A stretch of DNA of 44,800 bases from Phycisphaerales bacterium. GTDB lineage: Bacteria; Planctomycetota; Phycisphaerae; Sedimentisphaerales; Anaerobacaceae. The notes under the pieces were generated by a model that was not told where the DNA came from, searched no databases, and worked only from the letters and a program-made list of their open reading frames with translations. The stretch covers positions 2,428,129-2,472,928 of the forward strand of contig CP070678.1 in NCBI GenBank assembly GCA_020352515.1, in the 5' to 3' direction. This document shows, in pieces, positions 1 through 7,260 of this stretch; position 1 is the stretch's first letter; the number at the start of each line of letters is the position of its first letter. The translations under genes were made by a program, and so were the position numbers.

Positions 1-68
1 AGATCGGATTCCATTTTTCCGCGTGTTTTTGCGAGATCGAGTATTTGCTTTTCATCTATTATTCTCAT
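1..68 (-). CDS. 5' end of an unidentified gene (partial)
   Basis: Only the first 22 codons are inside the window; the gene runs off the left edge. On the minus strand an ATG at 68 is preceded by GGAG and AGGA within about 15 bases, a good ribosome binding site. The reading frame is open to the edge and gives a hydrophilic N-terminus beginning MRIIDEKQIL. It has no signal peptide. The fragment is too short to assign to a family. It lies downstream of, and in the same direction as, the putative deamidase at 544-1251, with about 475 bases between them. Confidence 0.5.
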   Translation of the reverse strand, partial: MRIIDEKQILDLAKTRGKMESD

Positions 69-543
69 TTTCCTATCTCCTCTGTTTGAAAGGAATCACG
101 TGGTGAGAGTTTTGCAGAGTGAGGTACGGTTGTGCATTTTTCAAGCACTTTCAGCGAGAGTCGTGAGGACCGGCCCATTTGTCAAATTATTGTTACGCTA
201 TATTTCAATCGGCCGGGGAAGGCATCGGGCGTGCCAGGCTTAGTCGGCCAGCGGGTCGGATGATGTTAGAATCCACCCGGCGGCGCGACAGCGTTTTCGG
301 CTGGCGGGACAATATCAGTGTTGTCGGCTGCATTGTCGTGATGTCCCAGGGCCGCAGCGCAGCGATTGTGGCGGGCGGCGCAGCGTAAGTCAAGATGAAT
401 CTTGGGGAATTCGGATTATTGTGGTGCTGCTGGAGGAGGCGTAGGCGTGCGGCGCGTGCGAAATAGGTGCAATGAAGACGGCGTCGGTCAAATCAGGGAC
501 TTTTCAACGCTGGTATTGTCTGCATGTCTTATTGGCGCGGTGG
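69..543. other. 475-base stretch with no convincing gene
   Basis: Short open frames exist on both strands (for example 205-393 minus and 402-593 plus), but none combines a ribosome binding site with protein-like composition. If the neighbouring toxin-like gene has an immunity partner just downstream, this is where it should be, and no such gene is recognisable. A weak inverted repeat (GGGACA near 307, TGTCCC near 342) is the only structure noted. Confidence 0.4.
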
Positions 544-1251
544 TTAGCGGATCTGGTGCCGCGGAGCTGGGTAGATTCGATAGACGCTGGTAATAGTCTT
601 GCACTGGTCGTTGGAACACTGCGCGTATATTCTCCAGGTGCCGGCGGCCCGGACCCCGATCACGGTGGCATAGGCGGGGTAGTCATTGCGTCCGAAGGTT
701 GTCAGCGGGCCGGGGTGAGTGCTGAAGGCTCCGTTATTATTGAGGTTCGTCTGGAGCGGTCCTCCTCCGGCGGCGCCGACGGGCTTTATATGAGTGCACG
801 CGAGATTGTTCCCCCCGGCCGGCGCGACGCAGAACGTGCAGCCGGAAAGCTGCCCGGTAACCATGACGCCGTCCTGGGCGTTATCGAGGAGGTAGGCATC
901 GAGGGCGTTTATTGTGATGGTGTTTTCGAAATGCATCGGCACACTGTGGGCAATTATCAACTGGCGGCTCACACCGGCCGGCGCAACGTTCGCGGGTTGG
1001 ATTTTGAATGAGGATATCTCGTGCTTTCTCCACGAAAAGGTTCTGCCGGGGCGCGTTGCACCGTAGTGGCCGACCTTTTTGGAGGGAGTGGACCCCGGGG
1101 CACTTGGGTCTCGCTTGTGGATATAGACCTGTTTCGTGTTAGCCTGGTCGGCATGGTGAGGACCCGGGCAGCCGAATATGTTAATGGGATAGTACTTCAG
1201 GAAGTACTCGGTGTTCGTGCGTAGTTCGTTGAAAGCTTCTTGTGGTGTCAT
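544..1251 (-). CDS. putative CNF1/BLF1-like glutamine deamidase toxin, candidate T6SS effector
   Basis: This is a 235-residue protein. The ATG at 1251 follows GGAG with good spacing. Residues 129-154 contain the pattern VTGQLSGC then CTH: Thr132, Cys138 in an LSGC motif, and His154 sixteen residues later. In the CNF1/BLF1 family of host-directed glutamine deamidases the catalytic Cys lies in an L-S-G-C type motif. BLF1 uses Thr88, Cys94 and His106, and CNF1 uses Cys866 and His881, so both the Thr-to-Cys spacing of six and the Cys-to-His distance fit. The C-terminal half is rich in aromatic and beta-type segments, as expected for that fold. No signal peptide, PAAR, VgrG or Hcp domain is seen. 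It is divergent from the T6SS operon 0.8 kb away, so the inferred role is a T6SS cargo effector. The family call rests on motif geometry only. The gene itself is fairly secure. Confidence 0.6.
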   Translation of the reverse strand: MTPQEAFNELRTNTEYFLKYYPINIFGCPGPHHADQANTKQVYIHKRDPSAPGSTPSKKVGHYGATRPGRTFSWRKHEISSFKIQPANVAPAGVSRQLIIAHSVPMHFENTITINALDAYLLDNAQDGVMVTGQLSGCTFCVAPAGGNNLACTHIKPVGAAGGGPLQTNLNNNGAFSTHPGPLTTFGRNDYPAYATVIGVRAAGTWRIYAQCSNDQCKTITSVYRIYPAPRHQIR

Positions 1252-1512
1252 CGGACGGACTCCTTACAGATTTGACGAGGACTCAGGTATTGCCAATGCA
1301 GCCATGCATTTTGAAATTTGTACATGACGCCGCCACAGTAGAGAGGGTGGATCAGCTCTTTGATCGGGTCGCCGGAGGCTCTGGTTCTATGTTGCACCGA
1401 ACCACGACGCCGCGTCGCCATCTGTGTGCAGAAGACTCAACTTATAATGAACGACGTTACCCGCGCGGTGTGGATGCGTGCGGGCCCACAAACGACTCCA
1501 GATTACGTATTA

Positions 1513-1541
1513 ATTCTTTGGCGTTCCGGGGGCTTTGTCAA
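1513..1541 (-). promoter_or_regulatory. candidate sigma-70-like promoter toward the deamidase-like gene
   Basis: On the minus strand a perfect TTGACA (-35; 1541-1536) is followed after 17 bases by AAGAAT (-10; 1518-1513). Transcription would give a leader of about 250 bases before the ATG at 1251. The -10 is imperfect and the leader is long, so confidence is low. Confidence 0.3.
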
Positions 1542-1753
1542 GGGTAATTCCGTCGGATAGTGGATTTTTTTTTGGGCGTTTCTTTCGGCCCGGGTTGCAC
1601 TGGGGATGTGGTGGCGGCGGGGTGGAAACTGGGTGGTCCGGATAGGGCATGGCCCGGGCGTATTGGGCGGGGGATTCCCAGCACTGGAGGGTCGGTTGGT
1701 CGGCGGGTGTCGGGGGGCAATTTTGCACTTTTGAAAAAAAAAGACGAATAGGC

Positions 1754-1782
1754 TTGACGGTGCATTGGGGCGGGCGTAGAAT
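1754..1782 (+). promoter_or_regulatory. candidate sigma-70-like promoter of the T6SS operon
   Basis: TTGACG (1754-1759), a 17-base spacer and TAGAAT (1777-1782) form a near-consensus promoter reading toward tssA. The predicted start of transcription is near 1789, giving a leader of about 275 bases before the tssA GTG. No better match is seen between this site and tssA. Confidence 0.5.
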
Positions 1783-1797
1783 TTGAACGGCCAATCT

Positions 1798-1823
1798 GGG
1801 AGGAATTTTCGCAGATGGCGTAG
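1798..1823 (+). other. two-codon open frame (ATG GCG TAG) with ribosome binding site in the tssA leader
   Basis: GGGAGGA (1798-1804) is followed by ATG at 1815, GCG, then TAG at 1821-1823. The spacing of about 11 bases is slightly long. After the stop the same frame stays open for about 26 codons, up to a TGA. This is either a regulatory minimal ORF in the leader or the start of a small gene ended by a nonsense codon. Confidence 0.3.
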
Positions 1824-1851
1824 TTGGGCGTATTAGTGCGCCAGCGGGTAG

Positions 1852-1873
1852 CTCACCCCCGGTATGCGGTGAG
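1852..1873 (+). promoter_or_regulatory. hairpin in the tssA leader
   Basis: CTCACC (1852-1857) and GGTGAG (1868-1873) form a perfect 6-bp stem around a 10-base loop. It lies between the candidate promoter and tssA. No T-run follows, so it is not a classical terminator. Confidence 0.25.
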
Positions 1874-2063
1874 GGTGTTTGAGGCTTCCGGCGGAGAATG
1901 AGGTGTGAGCGGGCTTGTGTTTACGAGCCGGGTCTGTGGGTGAATGGATTTGCAGCCGGTTTCGGGGCCGAGTGGTCGGTATGGAAGGCTGGGGGGCGAG
2001 TGCGGACCAGCGTGTGGGCCACGACGCGGGCTTTAGCAGTTGCGTTAATCTGGTGGATATGCC

Positions 2064-3128
2064 GTGAGTTCCATTGATATCGAGAGTCTGCTTTCCGAGA
2101 TTAGCGGGGAGTCGCCGTGCGGTGAGGACCTTGAGTACGATCCGTCTTTTCAGGCGCTTGAGTCGATGCTTCGACCAAAGGACCCTGGTGGGATTGTCGA
2201 GGGAGTTGACGAGGCCGTTGAGGAGCCGAACTGGCGGGAGGTTCGGGAGAAAACGCTCGAGCTTCTGGGGCGTTCGAAGGACCTTCGTTTGGCGATGTAC
2301 CTGACGCTGGCGTTGTTGAAGATGGAGGGGATTCTGGGCTTTCGTGATGGTGTTGCGTTTGTTCGGGGGCTGTTGGAGCGTTACTGGGAGGGGGTTTATC
2401 CGCGGCTGGACCCGGACGACAATAACGACCCACTGCAACGGATCAACATCGTTCAGGCATTTTCGCCGGTTTCGGTGAGCGCCCAGGACCCGATGAAGTT
2501 CAGGCAGCGGCTGTCGGAGGTTCCTCTGTGCAGGTCGGTTCAGATGGGCTCTTTCAGCTACCGGGACATCCAGGTGGCGAGAGGGGAGATTTCGGCCGGT
2601 GATGAGGAGGGTGCACAAGGGCCGGAAATGTCGGTGATTGATGCGGCGTTTCAGGATACAGCGACCGAGGAGCTTGAGGCAACGGCGAAGGCGACGGAAG
2701 AGGCACTGGAGCATCTGGCCGGGATAACCACGGCGTTCTCCACGTCGGCGGCGCAGGGGCAGAGCCCGGACGTGGGCGGTTCTCAGGCGATTCTGGGTAG
2801 TATTCACAAGTGCGTTGACGAGTACTTAGCCAAGCGAGGTCTGGGCGGGGCCGCGGGCGAGCCGGGGGAAGCCGGTGGCGAGGGCGCGAAAGGCGGCATA
2901 TCTCTGGCGGGCGAGATCAGCTCGCCTAAGGAGGCACTTTTGGCGCTCGAGAAGGTTTGCCAGTATTTCGACCGGCACGAGCCTTCGAGTCCTGTTCCTC
3001 TGCTTCTGCGACGGGCCCAGAGACTGGTGTCGAAGAACTTTGTGGAGGTGATTACGGACATTTGCCCGGATGCCCTGAGCCGGGTGCAGTTGATTGGGGG
3101 GTCGAGCGGCGAATCCGAGAGCGCTTAG
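2064..3128 (+). CDS. tssA: T6SS protein TssA (ImpA family)
   Basis: TssA caps and primes the T6SS baseplate and coordinates polymerisation of the tail tube and sheath in the cytoplasm. The 354-residue product starts with the ImpA_N signature SPCGEDLEYDP near residue 17. It contains the usual FRDGVAF/LLERYWEGVYP block around residues 93-112. It ends with the C-terminal block YFDRHEPSSPVPLLLRRAQ found in the short TssA class. An Ala/Gly-rich linker near residues 255-275 joins the two halves. The start is GTG at 2064, chosen because the conserved N-terminus begins there; the ribosome binding site is weak. It is the first gene of the operon, 85 bases before tssB, behind a long structured leader. 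Confidence 0.95.
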   Translation: MSSIDIESLLSEISGESPCGEDLEYDPSFQALESMLRPKDPGGIVEGVDEAVEEPNWREVREKTLELLGRSKDLRLAMYLTLALLKMEGILGFRDGVAFVRGLLERYWEGVYPRLDPDDNNDPLQRINIVQAFSPVSVSAQDPMKFRQRLSEVPLCRSVQMGSFSYRDIQVARGEISAGDEEGAQGPEMSVIDAAFQDTATEELEATAKATEEALEHLAGITTAFSTSAAQGQSPDVGGSQAILGSIHKCVDEYLAKRGLGGAAGEPGEAGGEGAKGGISLAGEISSPKEALLALEKVCQYFDRHEPSSPVPLLLRRAQRLVSKNFVEVITDICPDALSRVQLIGGSSGESESA

Positions 3129-3213
3129 CAGGGAAACAAGAATGTGCTATTGCAGAGGGTATTGAGAGCGCCGAGAGTCATCGGCGGTCACACTTATATA
3201 GAAAGGAGTGAGC

Positions 3214-3753
3214 ATGGCAAAGAAGAGTAGTCAAAAGTTTATTGCTCGCAACCGCGCGCCGCGGGTCCAGATAGAGTATGATCTGGAGCTTTACGGTGCG
3301 GAGAAGAAGATCAACCTGCCTTTCGTGATGGGGGTGATGGCCGATCTGTCGGGCAAGCCGGCCGAGAGTCCTCCGGCTGTTGCGGACCGCAAGTTTCTTG
3401 AGATCGACGTCGACAATTTCGACGAGCGTCTGAAGGCGATGAAGCCTCGTGTAGCGTTTCAGGTGCCGAACACTCTGACGGGCGAGGGCAATTTGAGCGT
3501 TGATATCACGTTCGAGAGCATGGAGGATTTCTCTCCGGCGGCGGTAGCCCGGAAGGTTGACGCCCTGAACAAGCTGCTGAAGGCTCGGACGGAGCTGTCG
3601 AATCTTCTGTCTTATATGGACGGCAAGAGCGGCGCCGAAGAGCTGATGGCGAAAGCGCTTAAGGACAAGGCGCTTCTGAGCGCCCTGACCTCGGCGCCGA
3701 AACCAGAAGACAAACCCGCAGACAGTGGTACGGAGGAACAGTCCAATGGCTGA
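3214..3753 (+). CDS. tssB: T6SS contractile sheath small subunit TssB (VipA)
   Basis: TssB pairs with TssC to build the contractile sheath that drives the Hcp tube. The 179-residue protein has the family features: an N-terminal strand with RVQIEYDLELYG, the FVMGVMADLSG motif near residue 36, FLEIDVDNFDERL near residue 65, and the RTELSNLLSYMDG helix at about 130-142. The ATG at 3214 is preceded by AAGGAG five bases away. An in-frame GTG at 3208 overlaps that site and is less likely. The stop overlaps the tssC start by 8 bases, consistent with coupled 1:1 synthesis of the two sheath subunits. Confidence 0.97.
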   Translation: MAKKSSQKFIARNRAPRVQIEYDLELYGAEKKINLPFVMGVMADLSGKPAESPPAVADRKFLEIDVDNFDERLKAMKPRVAFQVPNTLTGEGNLSVDITFESMEDFSPAAVARKVDALNKLLKARTELSNLLSYMDGKSGAEELMAKALKDKALLSALTSAPKPEDKPADSGTEEQSNG

Positions 3754-5242
3754 AGAAGAAAAAGAAGCACAACGAGCAGAAGGCGAGGCCGTAACGATAG
3801 AGCCGACGGAGTTCGAGTCGCTGCTTAGTAAGGAGTTCAAGCCGAAGTCTGACCGTGCGAAAGAGGCGATTGACGCGGGGGTCCGGACGCTGGCCGAGCA
3901 GGCTCTCGCCGAGACGGCGCTTATTTCGGCGGATGCGGTGGGGACGATCGAGGCTTACATCGCGGAGATAGACCGGAAGCTTTCGGAGCAGATCAACCTG
4001 ATCATGCATCACGATGATTTCAAGGCTATCGAGAGCGCCTGGCGTGGCCTGAGCCACCTTGTAAACAACACTGAGACTGACGAGACGCTGAAGATACGCG
4101 TGCTGAACATGTCGAAGAAGGACCTTGGCAAGACGATCAAGAAGTACAAGGGCACGGCGTGGGATCAAAGTCCGCTGTTCAAGAAGCTTTACGAGGAGGA
4201 GTTCGGCTCACCGGGCGGTGAGCCGTATGGGTGTCTGATCGGGGACTATTATTTTGACCACAGTCCTCCTGACGTTGAGGTACTGAACGGCGTGGCTCAG
4301 ATAGCGGCGGCGGCTCATGCTCCTTTTATTGCGGCTGCGGCGCCGACGCTGATGAACATGGACTCGTGGCAGGAGCTGAGCAACCCGCGTGACCTTACGA
4401 AGATTTTCCAGACGGCCGATTATGCCCCGTGGCGGTCTCTTCGTGATTCGGAGGATTCGCGTTATATCGGTCTGGCGATGCCTCGTTTTCTGGGGCGGCT
4501 TCCGTACGGCTCGAAGACGAATCCTCTTGAAGAGTTCGACTTCGAGGAGGAGACGGCGGCGGGCGACCATTCGAAGTATCTATGGGTGAACGCGGCGTAT
4601 GCGATGGGGACGAATATCACGCGGTCGTTCAAGGAGTTCGGCTGGTGCGCGCGGATACGTGGCGTTGAAAGCGGCGGGCTTGTCGAGGGGCTTCCGTGCC
4701 ACACGTTCCCGACGGACGACGGCGGGGTCGACATGAAGTGCCCGACCGAGATTGCGATTACGGACAGACGGGAAGCGGAGCTGGCGAAGAACGGGATGAT
4801 GCCGCTTTCGCACTGGAAGAACACGGATTATGCGGCGTTCATCGGCGCGCAGTCTCTTCAGAAGCCGGCCGAGTACGAGGACTCGGACGCGACGGCGAAC
4901 GCGAAGCTTGCGGCGAGGCTGCCTTATCTTTTTGCGACGTGCCGGTTTGCTCATTTTCTAAAGTGTATCGTCCGGGACAAGATCGGCTCGTTCAAGGAAC
5001 GAGAAGATATGGCCGTGTGGCTTAACAGGTGGATAGCGCAGTATGTCACGAGCGACCCGAGCGCTTCGGAAGAAGTCAAGGCGAAATATCCTCTGGCGGC
5101 GGCGGAAGTAGTGGTAGAGGACGTTGAGGGAGATCCGGGCTACTATTCTGCGAAGTTCTACCTGCGTCCGCACTACCAGCTCGAGGGTCTGTCTGTTTCG
5201 CTGCGTCTGGTATCGAAGCTGCCGTCGGCGAAGAAAGGCTAA
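3746..5242 (+). CDS. tssC: T6SS contractile sheath large subunit TssC (VipB)
   Basis: This is the major sheath subunit and partner of TssB. The 498-residue length is normal for the family. Diagnostic segments include the ESAWRGLSHLV block near residue 95, GDYYFDH followed by VLNGVAQIAAAAHAPFIAA around residues 165-200, and RFLGRLPYG near residue 250. The C-terminus carries VVVEDVEGDPGYYSAKFYLRPHYQLEGL, the conserved end of TssC. The ATG at 3746 has GGAGG about ten bases upstream inside tssB. An upstream GTG at 3725 would add seven residues and lacks a binding site. The next gene, hcp, follows after 106 bases. Confidence 0.97.
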   Translation: MAEEEKEAQRAEGEAVTIEPTEFESLLSKEFKPKSDRAKEAIDAGVRTLAEQALAETALISADAVGTIEAYIAEIDRKLSEQINLIMHHDDFKAIESAWRGLSHLVNNTETDETLKIRVLNMSKKDLGKTIKKYKGTAWDQSPLFKKLYEEEFGSPGGEPYGCLIGDYYFDHSPPDVEVLNGVAQIAAAAHAPFIAAAAPTLMNMDSWQELSNPRDLTKIFQTADYAPWRSLRDSEDSRYIGLAMPRFLGRLPYGSKTNPLEEFDFEEETAAGDHSKYLWVNAAYAMGTNITRSFKEFGWCARIRGVESGGLVEGLPCHTFPTDDGGVDMKCPTEIAITDRREAELAKNGMMPLSHWKNTDYAAFIGAQSLQKPAEYEDSDATANAKLAARLPYLFATCRFAHFLKCIVRDKIGSFKEREDMAVWLNRWIAQYVTSDPSASEEVKAKYPLAAAEVVVEDVEGDPGYYSAKFYLRPHYQLEGLSVSLRLVSKLPSAKKG

Positions 5243-5348
5243 CGGCGCGATCCGGCGTGCGTGCGGCGACCGGTGTTTTTTTTGTAAGAAAGTGCACAAG
5301 ACGTAACTAAGCATATTGTCCTAAAGTTTTTTTAATGGAGTTAGTAAA

Positions 5349-5837
5349 ATGGCAGGTGATTGTTTTCTGAAGATCGACGGGATTCCGGGCGAGAGCACGG
5401 ATGAGAAGCATAAGGAATGGATCGAGGTGCTTTCGTACTCTCACGGCGTCTCGCAGCTTGTTGCGGGCGAGCGGAGCACGGGCGGGGCTGCGACGGGGGA
5501 GCGATGCAGCCACCAGGATTTCTCCATCGTGAAGTCTCTTGACAAGACCACTCCGACACTGGATTTGTTCTGCTGCGACGGCAAACATATCCCGAAGGTG
5601 GACGTGGAGCTTTGCCGCGCCACGGGCAACAAGGAGAAGTACATGGAGTACAAGATGGAGGACGTGATCGTCTCGTCGGTGAGTGTTGGCGGCGGTGGCG
5701 GCGGTCTTCCGACCGAATCGGTGACTTTCAACTACGGCAAGCTGACCTGGAACTACATTCAGACGGACCATGAAACCGGCGAGGTCAAAGGCAACGTCGA
5801 GAAATACTGGAGCCTGATTCTGAACAAGGGCGGCTGA
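5349..5837 (+). CDS. hcp: T6SS tube protein Hcp (TssD)
   Basis: Hcp hexamers stack into the inner tube and can carry small effectors in their lumen. The 162-residue product starts MAGDCFLKIDGIPGES, has the IEVLSYSHGVSQ strand and the QDFSIVKSLDKTTP strand, and ends with TFNYGKLTWNY plus a GNVEKYWSLI tail. This is a typical Hcp1 layout. A six-glycine loop near residue 117 sits where Hcp proteins often have a flexible loop. The ATG follows TGGAG. The gene stands apart from its neighbours by 106 and 96 bases. A short stem (GCTGA/TCAGC, 5833-5845) spans its stop codon and could reduce read-through into tagJ, in line with the high Hcp dose needed. Confidence 0.96.
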   Translation: MAGDCFLKIDGIPGESTDEKHKEWIEVLSYSHGVSQLVAGERSTGGAATGERCSHQDFSIVKSLDKTTPTLDLFCCDGKHIPKVDVELCRATGNKEKYMEYKMEDVIVSSVSVGGGGGGLPTESVTFNYGKLTWNYIQTDHETGEVKGNVEKYWSLILNKGG

Positions 5838-5933
5838 TAGTCAGCTTGAAGGAATCGTACAACTATTATTAAGTGACTCGTTCTGTTAGACAGCGGGTGA
5901 GGTTCGGGTCTGCCCGGCAACGGAGGTATTGCG

Positions 5934-6761
5934 ATGCAGACGGAAGAATTAGTGCAGGCCGGTCAGCTCGACGAAGCGTTGGCGGCCTTACAGACGCAGA
6001 TACGCGGGGAGCCGGCCAATGCGAAACTCCGGGTCTTCCTTTTCCAGTTGCTCAGCGTGATGGGGGACTGGGAGCGAGCGTTGACGCAGTTGAACGTTGC
6101 GGTGGAGCTTGATCCGATCAACTCCCTGATGGCTCAGGTATGCCGGACGGCTCTTAGCTGCGAGGCCTTGCGTTCGGAGATATTCGCGGGCAAGCGTTCA
6201 CCGCTGGTTTTCGGTGAGCCTGCGGAGTGGGTCGGTTGGCTGGTTCAGGCGAGCCAGATGGCGGCTGAGGGCAAATACCGCGCCTCGCAGGAGCTGCGGG
6301 ACCGTGCGTTCGAAGCTGCTCCGGCGGTTCCGGGCTCGGTGGACGGCAAGGGTTTCGAATGGATTGCCGACGCCGATTCACGGCTTGGTCCGGTTCTGGA
6401 GGCGATAGTGGAGGGGAAGTACTACTGGATTCCGTTCACGGCTGTCAGGCGTGTGGCGATCGAGAAGCCGACGGACCTTCGTGACGTGGTATGGATACCT
6501 GCGTACTTTACGTGGGTCAACGGTGGAGAATCGACGGGGCTGATACCGGCGCGTTATCCCGAATCGCATGCCAGCGCAGAGAGCGCAATTCGTCTCGGGC
6601 GGAAGACGGAATGGATAGAGCGGGAGGGAGGCCTGTATATAGGTCTGGGGCAGCGGATGTTTGCAACGGACGATGGTGAGTTCCCGCTTCTGCAGATAAG
6701 ACAGATTGATCTGGAGTCCCCGGAAACAGACGCACAAGGTGGTGAGACGGAAGATGGCTGA
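5934..6761 (+). CDS. tagJ: T6SS accessory protein TagJ (ImpE/SciE family)
   Basis: The 275-residue protein has an N-terminal TPR-like region (residues 1-80; GQLDEALAALQ, then DWERALTQLNVAVELDP). A C-terminal ImpE-type domain includes EWIADADSRLGPVLEAI, YYWIPF and the RDVVWIPA segment. TagJ proteins bind the N-terminal region of TssB in some T6SS and are thought to tune sheath disassembly; that role is known from other bacteria and inferred here. The start is ATG 5934 behind GGAGG with good spacing. The stop overlaps the tssE start by 8 bases. Confidence 0.92.
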   Translation: MQTEELVQAGQLDEALAALQTQIRGEPANAKLRVFLFQLLSVMGDWERALTQLNVAVELDPINSLMAQVCRTALSCEALRSEIFAGKRSPLVFGEPAEWVGWLVQASQMAAEGKYRASQELRDRAFEAAPAVPGSVDGKGFEWIADADSRLGPVLEAIVEGKYYWIPFTAVRRVAIEKPTDLRDVVWIPAYFTWVNGGESTGLIPARYPESHASAESAIRLGRKTEWIEREGGLYIGLGQRMFATDDGEFPLLQIRQIDLESPETDAQGGETEDG

Positions 6762-7260
6762 GCTTACGCCGATGGATCGTCTGCAACCGTGTCTTCTTGA
6801 CCGTCTGACAGATGACGAGCCCGGTGTCGGCAAGGAAAGCCGGGACCGTCGGGTGGTGTCGATGGGGCGCTACCGGGCAGCGGTTCTTCGTGATTTGGAG
6901 ATGCTTCTGAACGCGAAGGCCCGTCCGGCGGGTGACATCATCTACGATTTCGATGAGGTAGCCAGGTCTGTTCTGAACTACGGCATCCCGGATCTTTGCG
7001 GCACGCCCATCTTAAACATCGGTGCGTTGGAGGCTGAAGAACAGGTCAGGAACGCGATTCTTCATTTCGAGCCGCGTGTTTCGCCCGATCAGTTGGTAGT
7101 TCGGATGGCTGCTCCGTCAAATGCGGAGTACGTTCGTACGCTATCATTCGAGATAGAGGGCGAGCTATGGGCTCAGCCGTCTCCGGATCATCTTCTGGTG
7201 AAGACGGAGGTGGATTTGGAGACGGGTCACCACAAGCTGAAGGGCCATTTAGGTGGATAG
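6754..7260 (+). CDS. tssE: T6SS baseplate protein TssE (gp25-like)
   Basis: TssE is the T4 gp25-like wedge component that helps start sheath assembly. The 168-residue product carries the expected RYRAAVLRDLEMLLNAK segment at residues 37-53. It also has the VARSVLNYGIPDLCG segment at 67-81, followed by the RNAILHFEPRV motif, which includes the conserved EPR of gp25 proteins. The start is the ATG at 6754, overlapping the end of tagJ; an ATG 48 bases upstream would add a non-homologous stretch. The stop overlaps the GTG of tssF, so the two are likely translationally coupled. Confidence 0.93.
   Translation: MAELTPMDRLQPCLLDRLTDDEPGVGKESRDRRVVSMGRYRAAVLRDLEMLLNAKARPAGDIIYDFDEVARSVLNYGIPDLCGTPILNIGALEAEEQVRNAILHFEPRVSPDQLVVRMAAPSNAEYVRTLSFEIEGELWAQPSPDHLLVKTEVDLETGHHKLKGHLGG

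Larger units (their letters stand above)
1252..2063. other. 812-base divergent intergenic region and tssA leader
   Basis: No protein-coding gene is supported here; the open frames on both strands have no good starts or recognisable products. The region separates the divergent toxin-like gene and the T6SS operon. It holds a candidate promoter for each direction, a two-codon open frame with a strong ribosome binding site, and a CTCACC/GGTGAG hairpin. These are listed separately. Confidence 0.5.

Noticed and set aside
472..1011. 179-residue open frame on the plus strand opposite the deamidase-like gene
   Set aside because: It is the complement of the better supported minus-strand gene, has no ribosome binding site and has a composition unlike a folded protein.
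1833..2807. 324-residue minus-strand open frame across the start of tssA
   Set aside because: It is an Arg/Pro-rich shadow of tssA with no recognisable domain.
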